Shown: piece by piece, positions 18,620 to 28,164 of the stretch
Layout of the letters: each line of letters begins with the position of its first letter
How positions within the stretch are numbered: the stretch's first letter is position 1
Source: an uncultured Odoribacter sp.
GTDB taxonomy: Bacteria; Bacteroidota; Bacteroidia; Bacteroidales; Marinifilaceae
DNA length: 63,731 bases
Direction: 5' to 3'
Assembly (NCBI GenBank): GCA_944321145.1
Contig: CALUKF010000012.1
Location: 1 to 63,731, forward strand
Position numbers and translations under genes: made by a program
The notes under the pieces: model-generated
What the model saw: the letters and a program-made list of their open reading frames with translations, nothing else
Databases searched by the model: none
Told to the model about the DNA's origin: nothing

Positions 18620-19654
18620 TTATTTTTTTTGCAGGGAGGAGTCCCGGTAGCGGAGGAACCAGCCGGTGAATTGCCGGATGCCTTCGGATAGCGGGGTTTT
18701 GGGGGCATAGCCATAGTCGGCAAGGAGCTTGGAGGTGTCGGCGTAGGTGAGGAGGACATCTCCGGGCTGCATGCCGGTATATTCTTTGAGGGCTTCACGT
18801 CCGAGGTTTTGCTCCAGGAGGGTGATGAAGTCCATAAGGGGGACGGGAGAGCCGTGCCCGATGTTGTAGACTGAGGCGGGGATGCCGGGCTGGTCTTCAC
18901 GGGCAAGGTCGGGACGGGCAATGATGGCGGCAATGCCTTCGGTGATGTCGTCGATGTAGGTAAAGTCGCGGGAGAGGTTGCCGTGGTTGAATATGCGGAT
19001 GGGTTTGCCGCCGGTGATGGATTCCGCGAAGAGCATGGGCGCCATGTCGGGACGTCCCCAAGGACCGTAAACGGTGAAGAAACGCAGCCCGACGGTTTGT
19101 ATGCCGTAGAGGTGGGAGTAGGTGTATGCCATGAGTTCGTTGCTCTTTTTGGTGGCAGCATAGAGGCTGACGGGATGGTCGACGGGAGCGTCTTCGCGGA
19201 AAGGCACTTCACGGGTGTTGCCGTAGACGGAGGAGGAAGAGGCATAGATGAGTCGCGGGCAGGAATGGCGGCGGCAGGCTTCGAGGAGGTTGAGGAAGCC
19301 GTCGATGTTGCTTGCGATATAGGCTTGTGGATTGACGAGGCTGTAGCGCACGCCTGCCTGGGCGGCAAGGTTGACCGCGAGGTCGAACTTGTGGGCAGCG
19401 AAGAGGTGTTCCATTCCCTCTTTGTCGCAAAGGTCGAGTTGGCAGAACCGGTAGTTGGGGAGGGTAGTGGAGCGGATTTCTTCGCCGTAAGTTCCCCGTT
19501 CGATGCCGCATTCGCGGAGGCGGGCTTCTTTGAGGCGGACGTCGTAATAGTCGTTGAGAGAGTCGATGCCGATGATGTCGTGCCCTTGTTCTGCCAGTCG
19601 GCGGGAGAGGTGGTATCCGATGAATCCGGCGTTTCCGGTGACGAGTATTTTCAT
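18620..19654 (-). CDS. NAD-dependent sugar-nucleotide epimerase (UDP-glucuronate 4-epimerase-like)
   Basis: An extended short-chain dehydrogenase of 344 residues. The N-terminal NAD-binding motif is MKILVTGNAGFIGYHLSRRL, the catalytic YxxxK is in SLYAATKKSNE, and the GLRFFTVYGPWGRPDMA substrate-binding stretch is present. The early IDSLNDYYDVRLKEARL pattern is typical of UDP-glucuronate 4-epimerases, which supply galacturonate for capsule or LPS. ATG 19654 is chosen because it starts directly at the Rossmann fold. The gene is preceded by a leader with its own promoter and a terminator-like hairpin. Confidence 0.9.
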   Translation of the reverse strand: MKILVTGNAGFIGYHLSRRLAEQGHDIIGIDSLNDYYDVRLKEARLRECGIERGTYGEEIRSTTLPNYRFCQLDLCDKEGMEHLFAAHKFDLAVNLAAQAGVRYSLVNPQAYIASNIDGFLNLLEACRRHSCPRLIYASSSSVYGNTREVPFREDAPVDHPVSLYAATKKSNELMAYTYSHLYGIQTVGLRFFTVYGPWGRPDMAPMLFAESITGGKPIRIFNHGNLSRDFTYIDDITEGIAAIIARPDLAREDQPGIPASVYNIGHGSPVPLMDFITLLEQNLGREALKEYTGMQPGDVLLTYADTSKLLADYGYAPKTPLSEGIRQFTGWFLRYRDSSLQKK

Positions 19655-19687
19655 GGTTGTCTTTTTTTTATGTCTGCTGTCCTGTTG

Positions 19688-19763
19688 CAAAAAATAAGTC
19701 ACGGGAGCTGCTTCTCGTGACTTAAAACTAACCCTAAACAGAAACAAACTATGAAATTGATTC
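19688..19763 (-). ncRNA. Candidate small RNA or attenuator leader upstream of the epimerase gene
   Basis: A minus-strand promoter (TTG at 19798-19800 and TACCTTTG at 19769-19776, 21-nt spacing) is followed by about 40 nt of unstructured leader. A GC-rich hairpin (arms AAGTCACG/CGTGACTT plus an inner stem, 19696-19723) and a run of six T then follow. The transcript would be about 75 nt. It ends 34 nt before the epimerase ATG, so it is either an independent small RNA or a leader in which termination is regulated. I do not recognise the family. Confidence 0.5.
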
Positions 19764-19768
19764 TGTCG

Positions 19769-19800
19769 CAAAGGTAGGTATTTTAAGTTTTATGTTGCAA
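19769..19800 (-). promoter_or_regulatory. Promoter of the candidate small RNA/leader
   Basis: On the minus strand TTG (19798-19800) and TACCTTTG (19769-19776) are separated by 21 nt and fit the Bacteroidota consensus. Confidence 0.6.
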
Positions 19801-19840
19801 GGAGTGATAAGTGAAATTGAGTTAATTAAATGAAATGAAT

Positions 19841-21133
19841 TTATTGGTTTTTGTGTTCTTGGATGATGCCGGCTTCGAGGCGGACGGGACGGATGGTGTT
19901 AATCCACTCCGGACGGTAGGGGAGGCGGATTTTGATGTAGTTGTCGGTGAAGCCGTAAATGTTTTGCCGGTTTTTATTGTCTTCGAAGAGGACGGGGCGG
20001 GTCGTGCCTTCGAAAGTGTGGCAGAAGTCGCGGTGCTTTGTTTCGGATATGTGGAGCAGTTCGGCGACACGGCGATGTTTTTCTTCCTGGGGAACGGCAA
20101 GGGGGATGTCGAGGGCACGGGTGCCTTGGCGTTCAGAGTAGGGGAATACGTGGAGTTGGGAAACGGGGAGGGCGGCAATGAAGTCGCGGCTGTCCTTGAA
20201 ATATTCGAGGGTTTCACCACGCATGCCGGCGATGATGTCCACGCCGATGAAAGCATCGGGGAGGAGCCGGCGGATGGTATGAACCTTTTCGGCAAAGAGG
20301 TCGCGGGTGTACCGCCGCCGCATGAGGCGGAGCACGTCGTCGCTGCCGGATTGGAGGGGGATGTGGAAGTGGGGCATGAAGTGGCTGGAAGAAGCGACGA
20401 AAGCAATGATGTCGTCCGTCAGAAGGTTGGGTTCTATCGAAGAGATTCGGTAACGGGCGATGTTGTCTAGCTTGTCCAGTTCGTGGAGAAGGGTGAGGAA
20501 GTCCTCGCCGGAATGCCTGCCGAAGTCACCGGTATTGACCCCCGTGAGGATGATTTCGCGGACGCCTTGCGCTGCGGCTTCCTGCACAGCTTGGAGAACT
20601 TGGGGGATCGTGGCGGAACGGCTGGCGCCTCGGGCGTATGGGATGGTGCAGTAGGAGCAGAAGTAGTCGCAGCCGTCCTGTATTTTGAGGAAACACCGGG
20701 TGCGGTCGCCAAAAGACAGGGCGGGGTCGAAACGGCGGAGTTGGAAAATGTTGCCGGGAGCAGCGGCAGGCTCCGGACTGTCCTCAAGGTGGCGGAGCCG
20801 GTGTTCAATGTCGAATTTGTCCTTGGCTCCGAGCACGAGGCAGACGCCGGGGAGGGCGCTGATTTCCTGTGCCCGTAATTGGGCATAGCATCCGACGACT
20901 ACAATGCGGGCTTGGGGATTGTGGTGGGCAATTTTCCGCAGGAGTTGCCTTGCCTTTTTTTCTGCCACATCGGTCACGCTGCAGGTGTTGACGACGAAAA
21001 TATCGGCGGGAGAATGCTCGTCGACGGTTTCGGCGCCTGCCTTTTCGAGGAGGTGGCGGATGGTGGAGGTCTCGGAGAAGTTGAGTTTGCATCCGAGGGT
21101 GATGTAGGCTATTTTTTTGCGGGCAATGTCCAT
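19841..21133 (-). CDS. mtaB: tRNA methylthiotransferase MtaB-like radical SAM enzyme
   Basis: A methylthiotransferase of 430 residues. The N-terminal UPF0004 domain has three cysteines (TLGCKLN, NTCSV, VVGCYAQ). The radical-SAM core has the 4Fe-4S motif CDYFCSYC, and a C-terminal TRAM-like domain ends the protein. The family attaches a methylthio group to t6A37 of tRNA. The motif set and length fit MtaB better than RimO or MiaB. It is divergent from lpxB. Confidence 0.92.
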   Translation of the reverse strand: MDIARKKIAYITLGCKLNFSETSTIRHLLEKAGAETVDEHSPADIFVVNTCSVTDVAEKKARQLLRKIAHHNPQARIVVVGCYAQLRAQEISALPGVCLVLGAKDKFDIEHRLRHLEDSPEPAAAPGNIFQLRRFDPALSFGDRTRCFLKIQDGCDYFCSYCTIPYARGASRSATIPQVLQAVQEAAAQGVREIILTGVNTGDFGRHSGEDFLTLLHELDKLDNIARYRISSIEPNLLTDDIIAFVASSSHFMPHFHIPLQSGSDDVLRLMRRRYTRDLFAEKVHTIRRLLPDAFIGVDIIAGMRGETLEYFKDSRDFIAALPVSQLHVFPYSERQGTRALDIPLAVPQEEKHRRVAELLHISETKHRDFCHTFEGTTRPVLFEDNKNRQNIYGFTDNYIKIRLPYRPEWINTIRPVRLEAGIIQEHKNQ

Positions 21134-21216
21134 TTTGTTTGTGTTTTACTGCTTGTGTGTTCGGCGGGCAAAGTTACGTAAAAAAATGGGATGGCGGCAA
21201 AAAGAGGCGGGCTTCT

Positions 21217-21247
21217 TTGGGATTGCCGGCGGATTGCCTTATCTTTG
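21217..21247 (+). promoter_or_regulatory. Promoter of lpxB
   Basis: TTG 21217-21219 and TATCTTTG 21240-21247 are separated by 20 nt. The lpxB ATG is at 21274. Confidence 0.6.
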
Positions 21248-21273
21248 CAATGTGTCAAACGAGCGAATGGAAT

Positions 21274-22407
21274 ATGAAGTATTATATTATAGCGGGGGAG
21301 GCATCGGGTGATTTGCATGCCTCTAATCTGGTCAAGGAGTTGAAGAAAGCAGATGCCGGCGCGGAGGTGCGGGGCTGGGGGGGAGATTTGATGCGGGAAG
21401 CGGGAGTAGAATTGGTGCGCCATTACAAGGATACGGCAATCATGGGGTTCGTGGCAGTGCTGCGCAACCTGGGCAAGTTACGGGCGAACCTCCGTTTCTG
21501 CTGTGAGGATATCCGGGCATGGCAGCCGGATGTGGTGATTCTGGTGGATTATGCAGGCTTCAACTTGCGGATTGCCCGTTTCGCCAAGGGCATCGGGCTG
21601 AAAGTCTTCTATTACATTTCCCCGAAACTGTGGGCATGGAACACGGGGCGGGTGAAGCAAATCAAGCGGTACGTCGACCGGATGTACACGATATTCCCCT
21701 TTGAGACGGAGTTTTACCGGAAGTACGGTTATGAGGTATATTACGGAGGGAATCCGCTGGCGGACGCAATTGCCACATGCCCCTGCCAGGAGGAGACGTT
21801 TGGGGAGTTTGTGCATGCCAATGGATTGGAGGACAAGCCGATTATTGCCTTGTTGGCAGGCAGCCGCAAGCAGGAGTTGAAATATGTATTGCCCGTGATG
21901 TTGAAGATGACGGGGCATTTCCCGGATTTCCAGTTTGTGATAGCGGGCGCACCTTCGATGACGGATGCGGATTATGCGCCTTATCTGGAAGGCAGGGCGG
22001 TGCCTATATTATACGGTCAGACGTATCAGCTGGTGAGCCAGGCTTCGGCGGCGCTGGTGACTTCCGGAACGGCGACTTTGGAAACGGCATTGCTCGGGAC
22101 GCCGCAGGTGGTATGCTACAATGGCGTGCTGCCCCGGTTGAGCGATTTCCTGTTCAAGACGGTGGTGAAGGTGAAATACATTTCGCTGGTCAACTTGATT
22201 TATGGGGGAGAGGCTGTGAAGGAACTGATGATGCAGCACCTGACGGAGGAACGCCTTCGGGCGGAATTGGCGCGCCTGCTTTATGACGAGGGGGCTCGGG
22301 CAAAAATGTTGCGTGACTATGACGAGGTCAGCCGCCGTTTAGGTGGTGCGGGGGCATCAGCCCGCTTTGCCCGAATGATGGTAGAGGCGTTGGGTCAGTC
22401 CTCGTAG
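21274..22407 (+). CDS. lpxB: Lipid-A-disaccharide synthase
   Basis: LpxB joins UDP-2,3-diacylglucosamine to lipid X to form the lipid A disaccharide at the inner membrane. The 377-residue protein begins MKYYIIAGEASGDLHAS and contains the conserved YISPKLWAWNTGRVKQIK, GNPLAD, and the glycosyltransferase region ALLAGSRKQELKYVLP. ATG 21274 is the canonical start for this family. The end overlaps the convergent next gene by 13 bp. Confidence 0.96.
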   Translation: MKYYIIAGEASGDLHASNLVKELKKADAGAEVRGWGGDLMREAGVELVRHYKDTAIMGFVAVLRNLGKLRANLRFCCEDIRAWQPDVVILVDYAGFNLRIARFAKGIGLKVFYYISPKLWAWNTGRVKQIKRYVDRMYTIFPFETEFYRKYGYEVYYGGNPLADAIATCPCQEETFGEFVHANGLEDKPIIALLAGSRKQELKYVLPVMLKMTGHFPDFQFVIAGAPSMTDADYAPYLEGRAVPILYGQTYQLVSQASAALVTSGTATLETALLGTPQVVCYNGVLPRLSDFLFKTVVKVKYISLVNLIYGGEAVKELMMQHLTEERLRAELARLLYDEGARAKMLRDYDEVSRRLGGAGASARFARMMVEALGQSS

Positions 22408-23363
22408 ACCAGTTTGACGTTGTCAATCCAGAATTTGGCATTGGGTGTGCCGATATAAGCTCCGCCGTGCCCTGACGAGAAGCGGAGCACAATGTGCGTG
22501 GGCATTGTGCCGGGAGCTGCCCAGCCTACTTCGCGGATAGGGGTCATTTCGCCCCGGCTGTTCTGGCAATATTGGGTCTGTTCTCCCTCGACCAATCCCA
22601 TATAGGGTTCAAAAAAATCCTCTTGCGTGATGTCGCCGTAATGGATGGCGATGCGGTGCCCGTTCTGCCATTCGCTTACTTCTTTGTCGTAGCGTTCGTA
22701 GGCAGTGCCAACCCGTTGTGCAAAGACATTGCCGTCCTCGTCTTCCCAGCGGTACTGGAGGTAAAGGCAGGCTTCGGCATTGTTCTGGACGCCCATGGCT
22801 TTGGGTTTTCCCAAACCGGTGGCTTTGACCTGCTCGCCGCCGGGGGAGACTTTGTAGTCGAATTCGAGGGCAACGGGTTTGCGCTCGAAAGTGATGCGGT
22901 GGTTGAGCTTGCCTTGCGGGTTTTTCGTGTCGCGGACAGGTTCCATCAGTTCGCCGAGGAAGACAGTGCCCGTTGCCAATACGGTGAGATTGATGACGCC
23001 GAACACCTTGACTTCCTCCAAGCGGGTTTCCAGTCGGGTGCAGTAGCCGTCCCCCCGTTTTTCGGGAAACACGGTGACGCTACCTTTATATATACCGCTG
23101 ACCTTTGCCATGACGCTGGAGGTAGCCCAGGGCGACAGGGTATTTTTGTAAGGCGTGTTGTCCCGGAGGGTGTCGCCCGTAGCGATTTCATACAGGTATT
23201 TGGTTTGCCCGCCGATGATGAACGACTCATCGACTGTGCGCACCATCCATTGGTCCATGTCGCCGAAAGGAATCAATTCCGCGTGTTCCTTTGTTTCTTG
23301 GGCGTACGAAGTTGCTGTGAACAACAGTCCTATGATAAACAGGTATGTCTTTTTGGTATTCAT
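22395..23363 (-). CDS. PCMD-domain secreted protein
   Basis: A protein of 322 residues with a signal peptide (TYLFIIGLLFTATSYA). The body matches the putative carbohydrate metabolism domain (PCMD) pattern: SPWATSSVMAKVSG, TRLETRLEEVKVFGVINLTVLATGTVFLGEL, FEFDYKVSPGGE-like strands, and the C-terminal FSSGHGGAYIGTPNAKFWIDNVKL. These are beta-sandwich envelope proteins of unknown activity. ATG 23363 directly precedes the signal peptide. It runs convergent to lpxB with a 13-bp overlap. Confidence 0.72.
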   Translation of the reverse strand: MNTKKTYLFIIGLLFTATSYAQETKEHAELIPFGDMDQWMVRTVDESFIIGGQTKYLYEIATGDTLRDNTPYKNTLSPWATSSVMAKVSGIYKGSVTVFPEKRGDGYCTRLETRLEEVKVFGVINLTVLATGTVFLGELMEPVRDTKNPQGKLNHRITFERKPVALEFDYKVSPGGEQVKATGLGKPKAMGVQNNAEACLYLQYRWEDEDGNVFAQRVGTAYERYDKEVSEWQNGHRIAIHYGDITQEDFFEPYMGLVEGEQTQYCQNSRGEMTPIREVGWAAPGTMPTHIVLRFSSGHGGAYIGTPNAKFWIDNVKLVYED

Positions 23364-23533
23364 TTGATTCTTACAGTTAAGGTTTCGAAAAGGTCTGCAA
23401 AAAAAATGCCAATATTGCCGTTTGTCGATAAAAACGGGCAGTTCATCGAAAGTTTTCGGCGAACCATATAATAAAGTTGCGGGGATGGGGCAATGCCGGT
23501 AATTTTGGGACAAATTATTAAAGATGACGAACG

Positions 23534-24841
23534 ATGAATGGAAAAAGACTTTGTATAATCGTATGGCTGATGTCCTTGTTGCCGTCCCTTCAGGCACAGG
23601 AGAAACCCTCGGAATGGGATTTGAAGGCATGCCTTGACTATGCCCGCCAGCAGAATATCCAAATCCGGAAGAGCCGGATTGCGTGGGAGGAAAGTGTGGA
23701 GAACACGAAAGAAGCCAAGGCGCAGCGTTTGCCTTCTCTTTCTTTTTCCACGGCGCACAATTATACCAACCGCCCGATGCTGGATGCGGGAGACAAGAAT
23801 GCCTATACCGGCAGTTATGATTTGAGCGCTTCCATGACGCTTTACCAGGGTGGTGAGTTGAAAAAGAATTTGCAACAGATGAACATCCGCAACCGGGTGC
23901 AGGAGTTGAGCGTGGAAGAGTCAGAGAACAACATCGAACTGGCGATCACCCAAGCTTACATCCAGGTGCTCTATGCCGATGAGGCAGTCAAGGTGGCAGA
24001 AGCGACAGTGGAGGTCTCTAAGGCGCAGCGTGACCGGGGAGAAGAATTAAAAGAGGTAGGCTCCATCTCGAAAGCAGACATGGCGCAGTTGGAGTCGCAG
24101 TATGCTTCGGACAAATACCAATTGGTCGTTGCCCAAACAACGCTTGACAATGCCCGCTTGGACTTGAAACAATTGCTGGAACTGGGCATCAGCGACGAGA
24201 TGGTGCTGGTGATTCCGGTGTTGGAGGACGAGGATGTCCTTGCCGTCTTGCCATCGAAAGAGAGCGTATATGCCGCTTCCTTGGAGGTCATGCCGGAGGT
24301 GGAGTATAACCGCTTGAACGTACAGCTTGCGGGCATCGAAAAAGAAAAGGCGCGGGCAGGTTATCTCCCGTCGTTGCGCTTGTCGGCAGGGGTTGGCACA
24401 AGCCATGCTTCCGGCAGTTCTTGGGGCTCGCAGATGAAGGACAATTGGAGCGAAAATATCGGTCTGACGCTGAGCGTGCCTATCTTTAGCAACCGTTCAG
24501 TGAAGACTTCCGTGAACTTGGCAAGCCTGAGTATCGAGGATGCGGAATTGGAGTACGAGAACGTGAAGAAAGATCTTTTGACATCCGTGGAGACGGTTTA
24601 TCAGGATGCCGTGTCTTCGCAAAACCGCTTCCGTTCTGCACAAGAGAGCTTGAAGGCTGCCGAATTGTCTTTCGACCTGACGCAGCAGCAGTTCAATCTG
24701 GGCATGAAGAATACGGTCGAGATGCTGACGGAGAAAAACAACCTGGTGGCAGCCCAATTGGAGCTCCTGCAGGCAAAGTATATGGCAGTGCTGAATTGCC
24801 AGTTGTTGAACTTCTACGAAGGAAAAGAGATTGAATTATAA
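23534..24841 (+). CDS. TolC-family outer-membrane efflux protein
   Basis: An outer-membrane channel subunit of 435 residues with a signal peptide (LMSLLPSLQAQ) and two OEP repeats of long alpha-helices. Typical patterns are LDYARQQNIQIRKSRIAWEES, LYQGGELKKN and QQQFNLGMKNTVEMLTEKNNL. It is first in an operon with a MacA-like adaptor and a MacB-like ABC transporter, and together they would form a tripartite exporter. Confidence 0.92.
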   Translation: MNGKRLCIIVWLMSLLPSLQAQEKPSEWDLKACLDYARQQNIQIRKSRIAWEESVENTKEAKAQRLPSLSFSTAHNYTNRPMLDAGDKNAYTGSYDLSASMTLYQGGELKKNLQQMNIRNRVQELSVEESENNIELAITQAYIQVLYADEAVKVAEATVEVSKAQRDRGEELKEVGSISKADMAQLESQYASDKYQLVVAQTTLDNARLDLKQLLELGISDEMVLVIPVLEDEDVLAVLPSKESVYAASLEVMPEVEYNRLNVQLAGIEKEKARAGYLPSLRLSAGVGTSHASGSSWGSQMKDNWSENIGLTLSVPIFSNRSVKTSVNLASLSIEDAELEYENVKKDLLTSVETVYQDAVSSQNRFRSAQESLKAAELSFDLTQQQFNLGMKNTVEMLTEKNNLVAAQLELLQAKYMAVLNCQLLNFYEGKEIEL

Positions 24842-24867
24842 ATGGTGTAATCAAATAAACGCAAGAT

Positions 24868-26079
24868 ATGGAACAGAGAAAATTCATCACGGTGGGCAGG
24901 CTGTTGCTGGGAGCAGGCATTTGCGCTTGTTGCTGCTTCGGCTGCTCCAAAGGAGAGAAAATCACTTGGCAGACAGAGAGGGTGGTTCGCAGCACAATGT
25001 CTGAAATGGTCTCTGCAACCGGAACAGTGGAGGCAGTGACTTCAGTGGATGTCGGTACGCAGGTATCCGGAATCATTGACAAGATTTATGTAGACTACAA
25101 CAGCGTGGTCAAGAAAGGGCAGTTGATAGCCGAGATGGACAAAGTCACCCTGGAGGCGCAATTGGCTTCGCAAGAGGCGCAGCTGGCGAGTGCCAAGGCA
25201 GAATACGATTACCAGCAGAAAAATTACGCCCGCAACAAGGTGCTTTTTGAAAAAGAATTGATTAGCGACAGCGAATACGAGACTGCCACTTATGATTACG
25301 AGCGGGCAAAGAGTGCCTACGAACAAGCGGAAGCCAACATCGTAAGTGCCCGCCAGAATCTGGGGTATGCCGTGATTACCAGCCCCATTGACGGAGTGGT
25401 CATCAGCCGCGAAGTGGAGGAGGGGCAGACCGTGGCTGCCGGCTTCGAGACCCCGACGCTCTTCACCATTGCCAACGACTTGACGGAAATGGAAGTGATT
25501 GCAGATGTCGATGAGGCAGACATCGGTCAGGTGCAGGAAGGACAGCGGGTGACTTTCACCGTGGACGCTTACCGGGGAGAAATATTTGAAGGAATGGTTA
25601 CCCAAGTGCGCCTGGAGGCGACTGTAGAGTCCAACGTCGTGACCTACGAGGTGGTCATCAGTGCCCCGAATCCGGAATTGAAATTGAAGCCAGGATTGAC
25701 AGCGACGGTTTCCATTTACACTTTGGAGAAGCCCAATGTGCTCACGATAGCCCCCAAAGCCATGCGCTTTGTGCCGGACGAGGCATTGGCAGCGGCAAAT
25801 GACATCATCCTCAAGCCCCTGCAGGTAGAGAATCCGGCTGTCCAGAAGACCGTGTGGATTCGCAACGGGCAGACGCTCGAAGAACGGGAAGTGAAGATTG
25901 GCACAACCACGACCCTGATGGCAGAAGTGGTGGGTGGCTTGACCGAGGGACAGGAAGTGGTTGTCGGCATGGAGTTGGCAGGTAAAGGAGCCATTGGCGC
26001 CCCCAATCCGGGCAATACCGAATCGAGTCCGTTCATGCCAAAGCCTCCCGGAAGCGAGAAAAACAATAAAAAGAAGTAA
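24868..26079 (+). CDS. MacA-like periplasmic adaptor protein (HlyD/RND MFP family)
   Basis: An adaptor of 403 residues with a lipoprotein-like N-terminus (CCCFGCSKGE). The lipoyl/barrel-sandwich halves are DVGTQVSGIIDKIYVDYNSVV and PIDGVVISREVEEGQTV, flanking an alpha-hairpin of about 70 residues. A beta-barrel domain follows. The C-terminal tail is rich in Pro, Ser and Lys. It links the TolC-like channel to the ABC permease across the periplasm. It starts 26 bp after the TolC gene. Confidence 0.93.
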   Translation: MEQRKFITVGRLLLGAGICACCCFGCSKGEKITWQTERVVRSTMSEMVSATGTVEAVTSVDVGTQVSGIIDKIYVDYNSVVKKGQLIAEMDKVTLEAQLASQEAQLASAKAEYDYQQKNYARNKVLFEKELISDSEYETATYDYERAKSAYEQAEANIVSARQNLGYAVITSPIDGVVISREVEEGQTVAAGFETPTLFTIANDLTEMEVIADVDEADIGQVQEGQRVTFTVDAYRGEIFEGMVTQVRLEATVESNVVTYEVVISAPNPELKLKPGLTATVSIYTLEKPNVLTIAPKAMRFVPDEALAAANDIILKPLQVENPAVQKTVWIRNGQTLEEREVKIGTTTTLMAEVVGGLTEGQEVVVGMELAGKGAIGAPNPGNTESSPFMPKPPGSEKNNKKK

Positions 26080-26089
26080 TTGTTGCGCC

Positions 26090-26833
26090 ATGAAAGCAAT
26101 CATTGAATTGAAGGACATCAAACGGGATTTCGTGGTGGGCAGCGAGACAGTGCATGCCTTGCGGGGTGTATCGTTCACCATTGGTTCCGGCGAGTTTGTG
26201 ACCATCATGGGCAAGAGCGGTTCGGGCAAATCCACGCTTCTGAATCTCTTGGGTTGCCTGGATACACCCACTTCCGGGGAATACCTGTTGGACGGTTGTT
26301 CCGTGCGGCAGATGGGCAAGAACGACCGGGCAGAACTGCGCAATCATAAAATCGGTTTTGTCTTCCAGTCTTACAATCTTTTGCCCAAGACCACTGCCAT
26401 CGAGAATGTCGAGTTGCCCTTGCTCTACAATTCCTCTGTCTCGGCAAAGGAACGCGAGCGGCGCGCTATCGAGGCGCTGGATGCCGTGGGGCTGCATGAC
26501 AGGCTTTACCACAAGTCCAACCAGATGTCCGGTGGTCAGCAGCAGCGAGTTGCCATAGCCCGTGCCCTGGTCAACGACCCGGTTTTGATTCTGGCGGATG
26601 AGGCAACGGGTAACTTGGACACGCGCACTTCCTTTGAGATTCTCACGCTTTTCCAGGAACTGCATGCCCGCGGGCGCACCATTGTCTTTGTGACGCACAA
26701 CCCGGAGCTTTCGGCTTACAGCAGCCGCACGATTGTCCTGAAGGACGGGCATGTCGTGCAGGACACTGCGAATCCCCGGATGGCATCGGCGCGGGAAACT
26801 TTAGAGTCGTTGCCTCAGAACGAGGATGAATAA
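26090..26833 (+). CDS. MacB-type ABC transporter ATP-binding protein
   Basis: An ATPase of 247 residues of the MacB/LolD family. Walker A is [19 protein letters not shown], the Q-loop [10 protein letters not shown], the signature [17 protein letters not shown], and Walker [13 protein letters not shown]. The H-loop is [12 protein letters not shown] 26090 follows the adaptor stop by 10 bp. It would power the permease encoded downstream. Confidence 0.95.
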   Translation: MKAIIELKDIKRDFVVGSETVHALRGVSFTIGSGEFVTIMGKSGSGKSTLLNLLGCLDTPTSGEYLLDGCSVRQMGKNDRAELRNHKIGFVFQSYNLLPKTTAIENVELPLLYNSSVSAKERERRAIEALDAVGLHDRLYHKSNQMSGGQQQRVAIARALVNDPVLILADEATGNLDTRTSFEILTLFQELHARGRTIVFVTHNPELSAYSSRTIVLKDGHVVQDTANPRMASARETLESLPQNEDE

Positions 26834-26867
26834 TAGGATTTTGGAATAGAAAAAACTGCGATATATC

Positions 26868-28088
26868 ATGAATTTTGCAAATTTGTTTAGGATTGCCTTT
26901 CGGGCGTTGGGAAACAATAAAATGCGTGGTTTCTTGACCATGTTGGGAATCATAATCGGTGTTGCTTCCGTCATCACGATGCTTGCCATCGGTCAAGGCT
27001 CCAAACGCAGCATCCGTGCGCAAATCGAGGAGATGGGTTCCAATATGATTATGATTCATCCCGGTGCCGACCGCCGGGGCGGTGTCCGTTTGGAAGCCTC
27101 GGAGATGGAGACGCTGAAAATGGACGACTTGGAGTCCATCATCAACGAGACGCGCTATGTGGCAGCTTGTTCCCCTTCGGTGAGCAGCAGCGGACAGGTG
27201 ATTTACGGGGCAAACAATTACCCGACCTCGGTTTATGGCGTGAACGAGGATTATATGGAAATCCGGAAATACACGCTGAGCCAGGGGGAGATGTTCACGG
27301 AGGACGACATCCTCAATTCGGCAAAAGTCTGCGTCGTGGGGCAGACCATTGTGGACAACCTCTTCACGAACGGCGAAAATCCTGTCGGGCAAGTGATACG
27401 TTTCGGGAAAATACCTTTGCAAATCATAGGAGTTCTGACACCAAAAGGATATAATACGATGGGGATGGACCAGGACGACTTAGTCTTAGCACCATATACA
27501 ACCATCCAAAAACGGTTCCTGGCCATCACCCATTTTCAAACCATATTCTGCTCCGCCATTACGGAGGAATACACCGAACAGGCGGAGGAAGAGATTGCCA
27601 GCCTCTTGCGCCGCAACCACAAGTTGGGCGCCATGGAGGAAGACGACTTCAACATCCGTTCCCAACAGGAGTTAAGCACCATGATGAACTCGACCTCCGA
27701 GATGATGACCGTGCTCCTGGCTTGTGTGGCAGGCATATCCCTCCTCGTCGGCGGCATCGGCATCATGAACATCATGTACGTCTCTGTAACCGAACGCACA
27801 AAGGAGATAGGCTTGCGCATGTCCATCGGGGCTAAGGGGCGCGACATCCTCGCACAGTTCCTGATTGAGGCAATCCTCATCAGTGTGACAGGCGGTTTGA
27901 TTGGCGTGCTTCTGGGCATCGGCGCCTCGTGGATTGTCAATGCCGTAGCGCATTGGCCGGTGTTCGTGGAATGGTACTCTGTGATTCTTTCCTTTGCCGT
28001 CTGCACCGTGACCGGGATTTTCTTCGGTTGGTACCCGGCACAGAAAGCTTCAAATCTTGACCCCATTGAGGCGATACGTTACGAATAA
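26868..28088 (+). CDS. MacB-type ABC transporter permease (FtsX-like)
   Basis: An inner-membrane protein of 406 residues with one N-terminal helix (LTMLGIIIGVASVITMLAIG), a large periplasmic MacB-PCD domain, and three C-terminal helices of the FtsX domain (GIGIMNIMYVSVTERTKEIG). Such mechanotransmission transporters export peptides, toxins or antibiotics from the periplasm through TolC. The ATPase is a separate upstream gene rather than fused as in E. coli MacB. Confidence 0.94.
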   Translation: MNFANLFRIAFRALGNNKMRGFLTMLGIIIGVASVITMLAIGQGSKRSIRAQIEEMGSNMIMIHPGADRRGGVRLEASEMETLKMDDLESIINETRYVAACSPSVSSSGQVIYGANNYPTSVYGVNEDYMEIRKYTLSQGEMFTEDDILNSAKVCVVGQTIVDNLFTNGENPVGQVIRFGKIPLQIIGVLTPKGYNTMGMDQDDLVLAPYTTIQKRFLAITHFQTIFCSAITEEYTEQAEEEIASLLRRNHKLGAMEEDDFNIRSQQELSTMMNSTSEMMTVLLACVAGISLLVGGIGIMNIMYVSVTERTKEIGLRMSIGAKGRDILAQFLIEAILISVTGGLIGVLLGIGASWIVNAVAHWPVFVEWYSVILSFAVCTVTGIFFGWYPAQKASNLDPIEAIRYE

Positions 28089-28100
28089 ATGATTACCTTT

Positions 28101-28150
28101 ACATCCGCTTAGCGCAAGGCGTTCCCTTGCAATGGGCGGATGTACTTTTT
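28101..28150 (+). terminator. Hairpin after the exporter operon
   Basis: ACATCCGC (28101-28108) pairs with GCGGATGT (28136-28143) and is followed by a T-run. It lies between the permease stop and the histidine kinase ATG (28165). It may end the exporter transcript or attenuate read-through into the regulator genes. Confidence 0.6.
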
Positions 28151-28164
28151 TCAATTCAGGCAGC

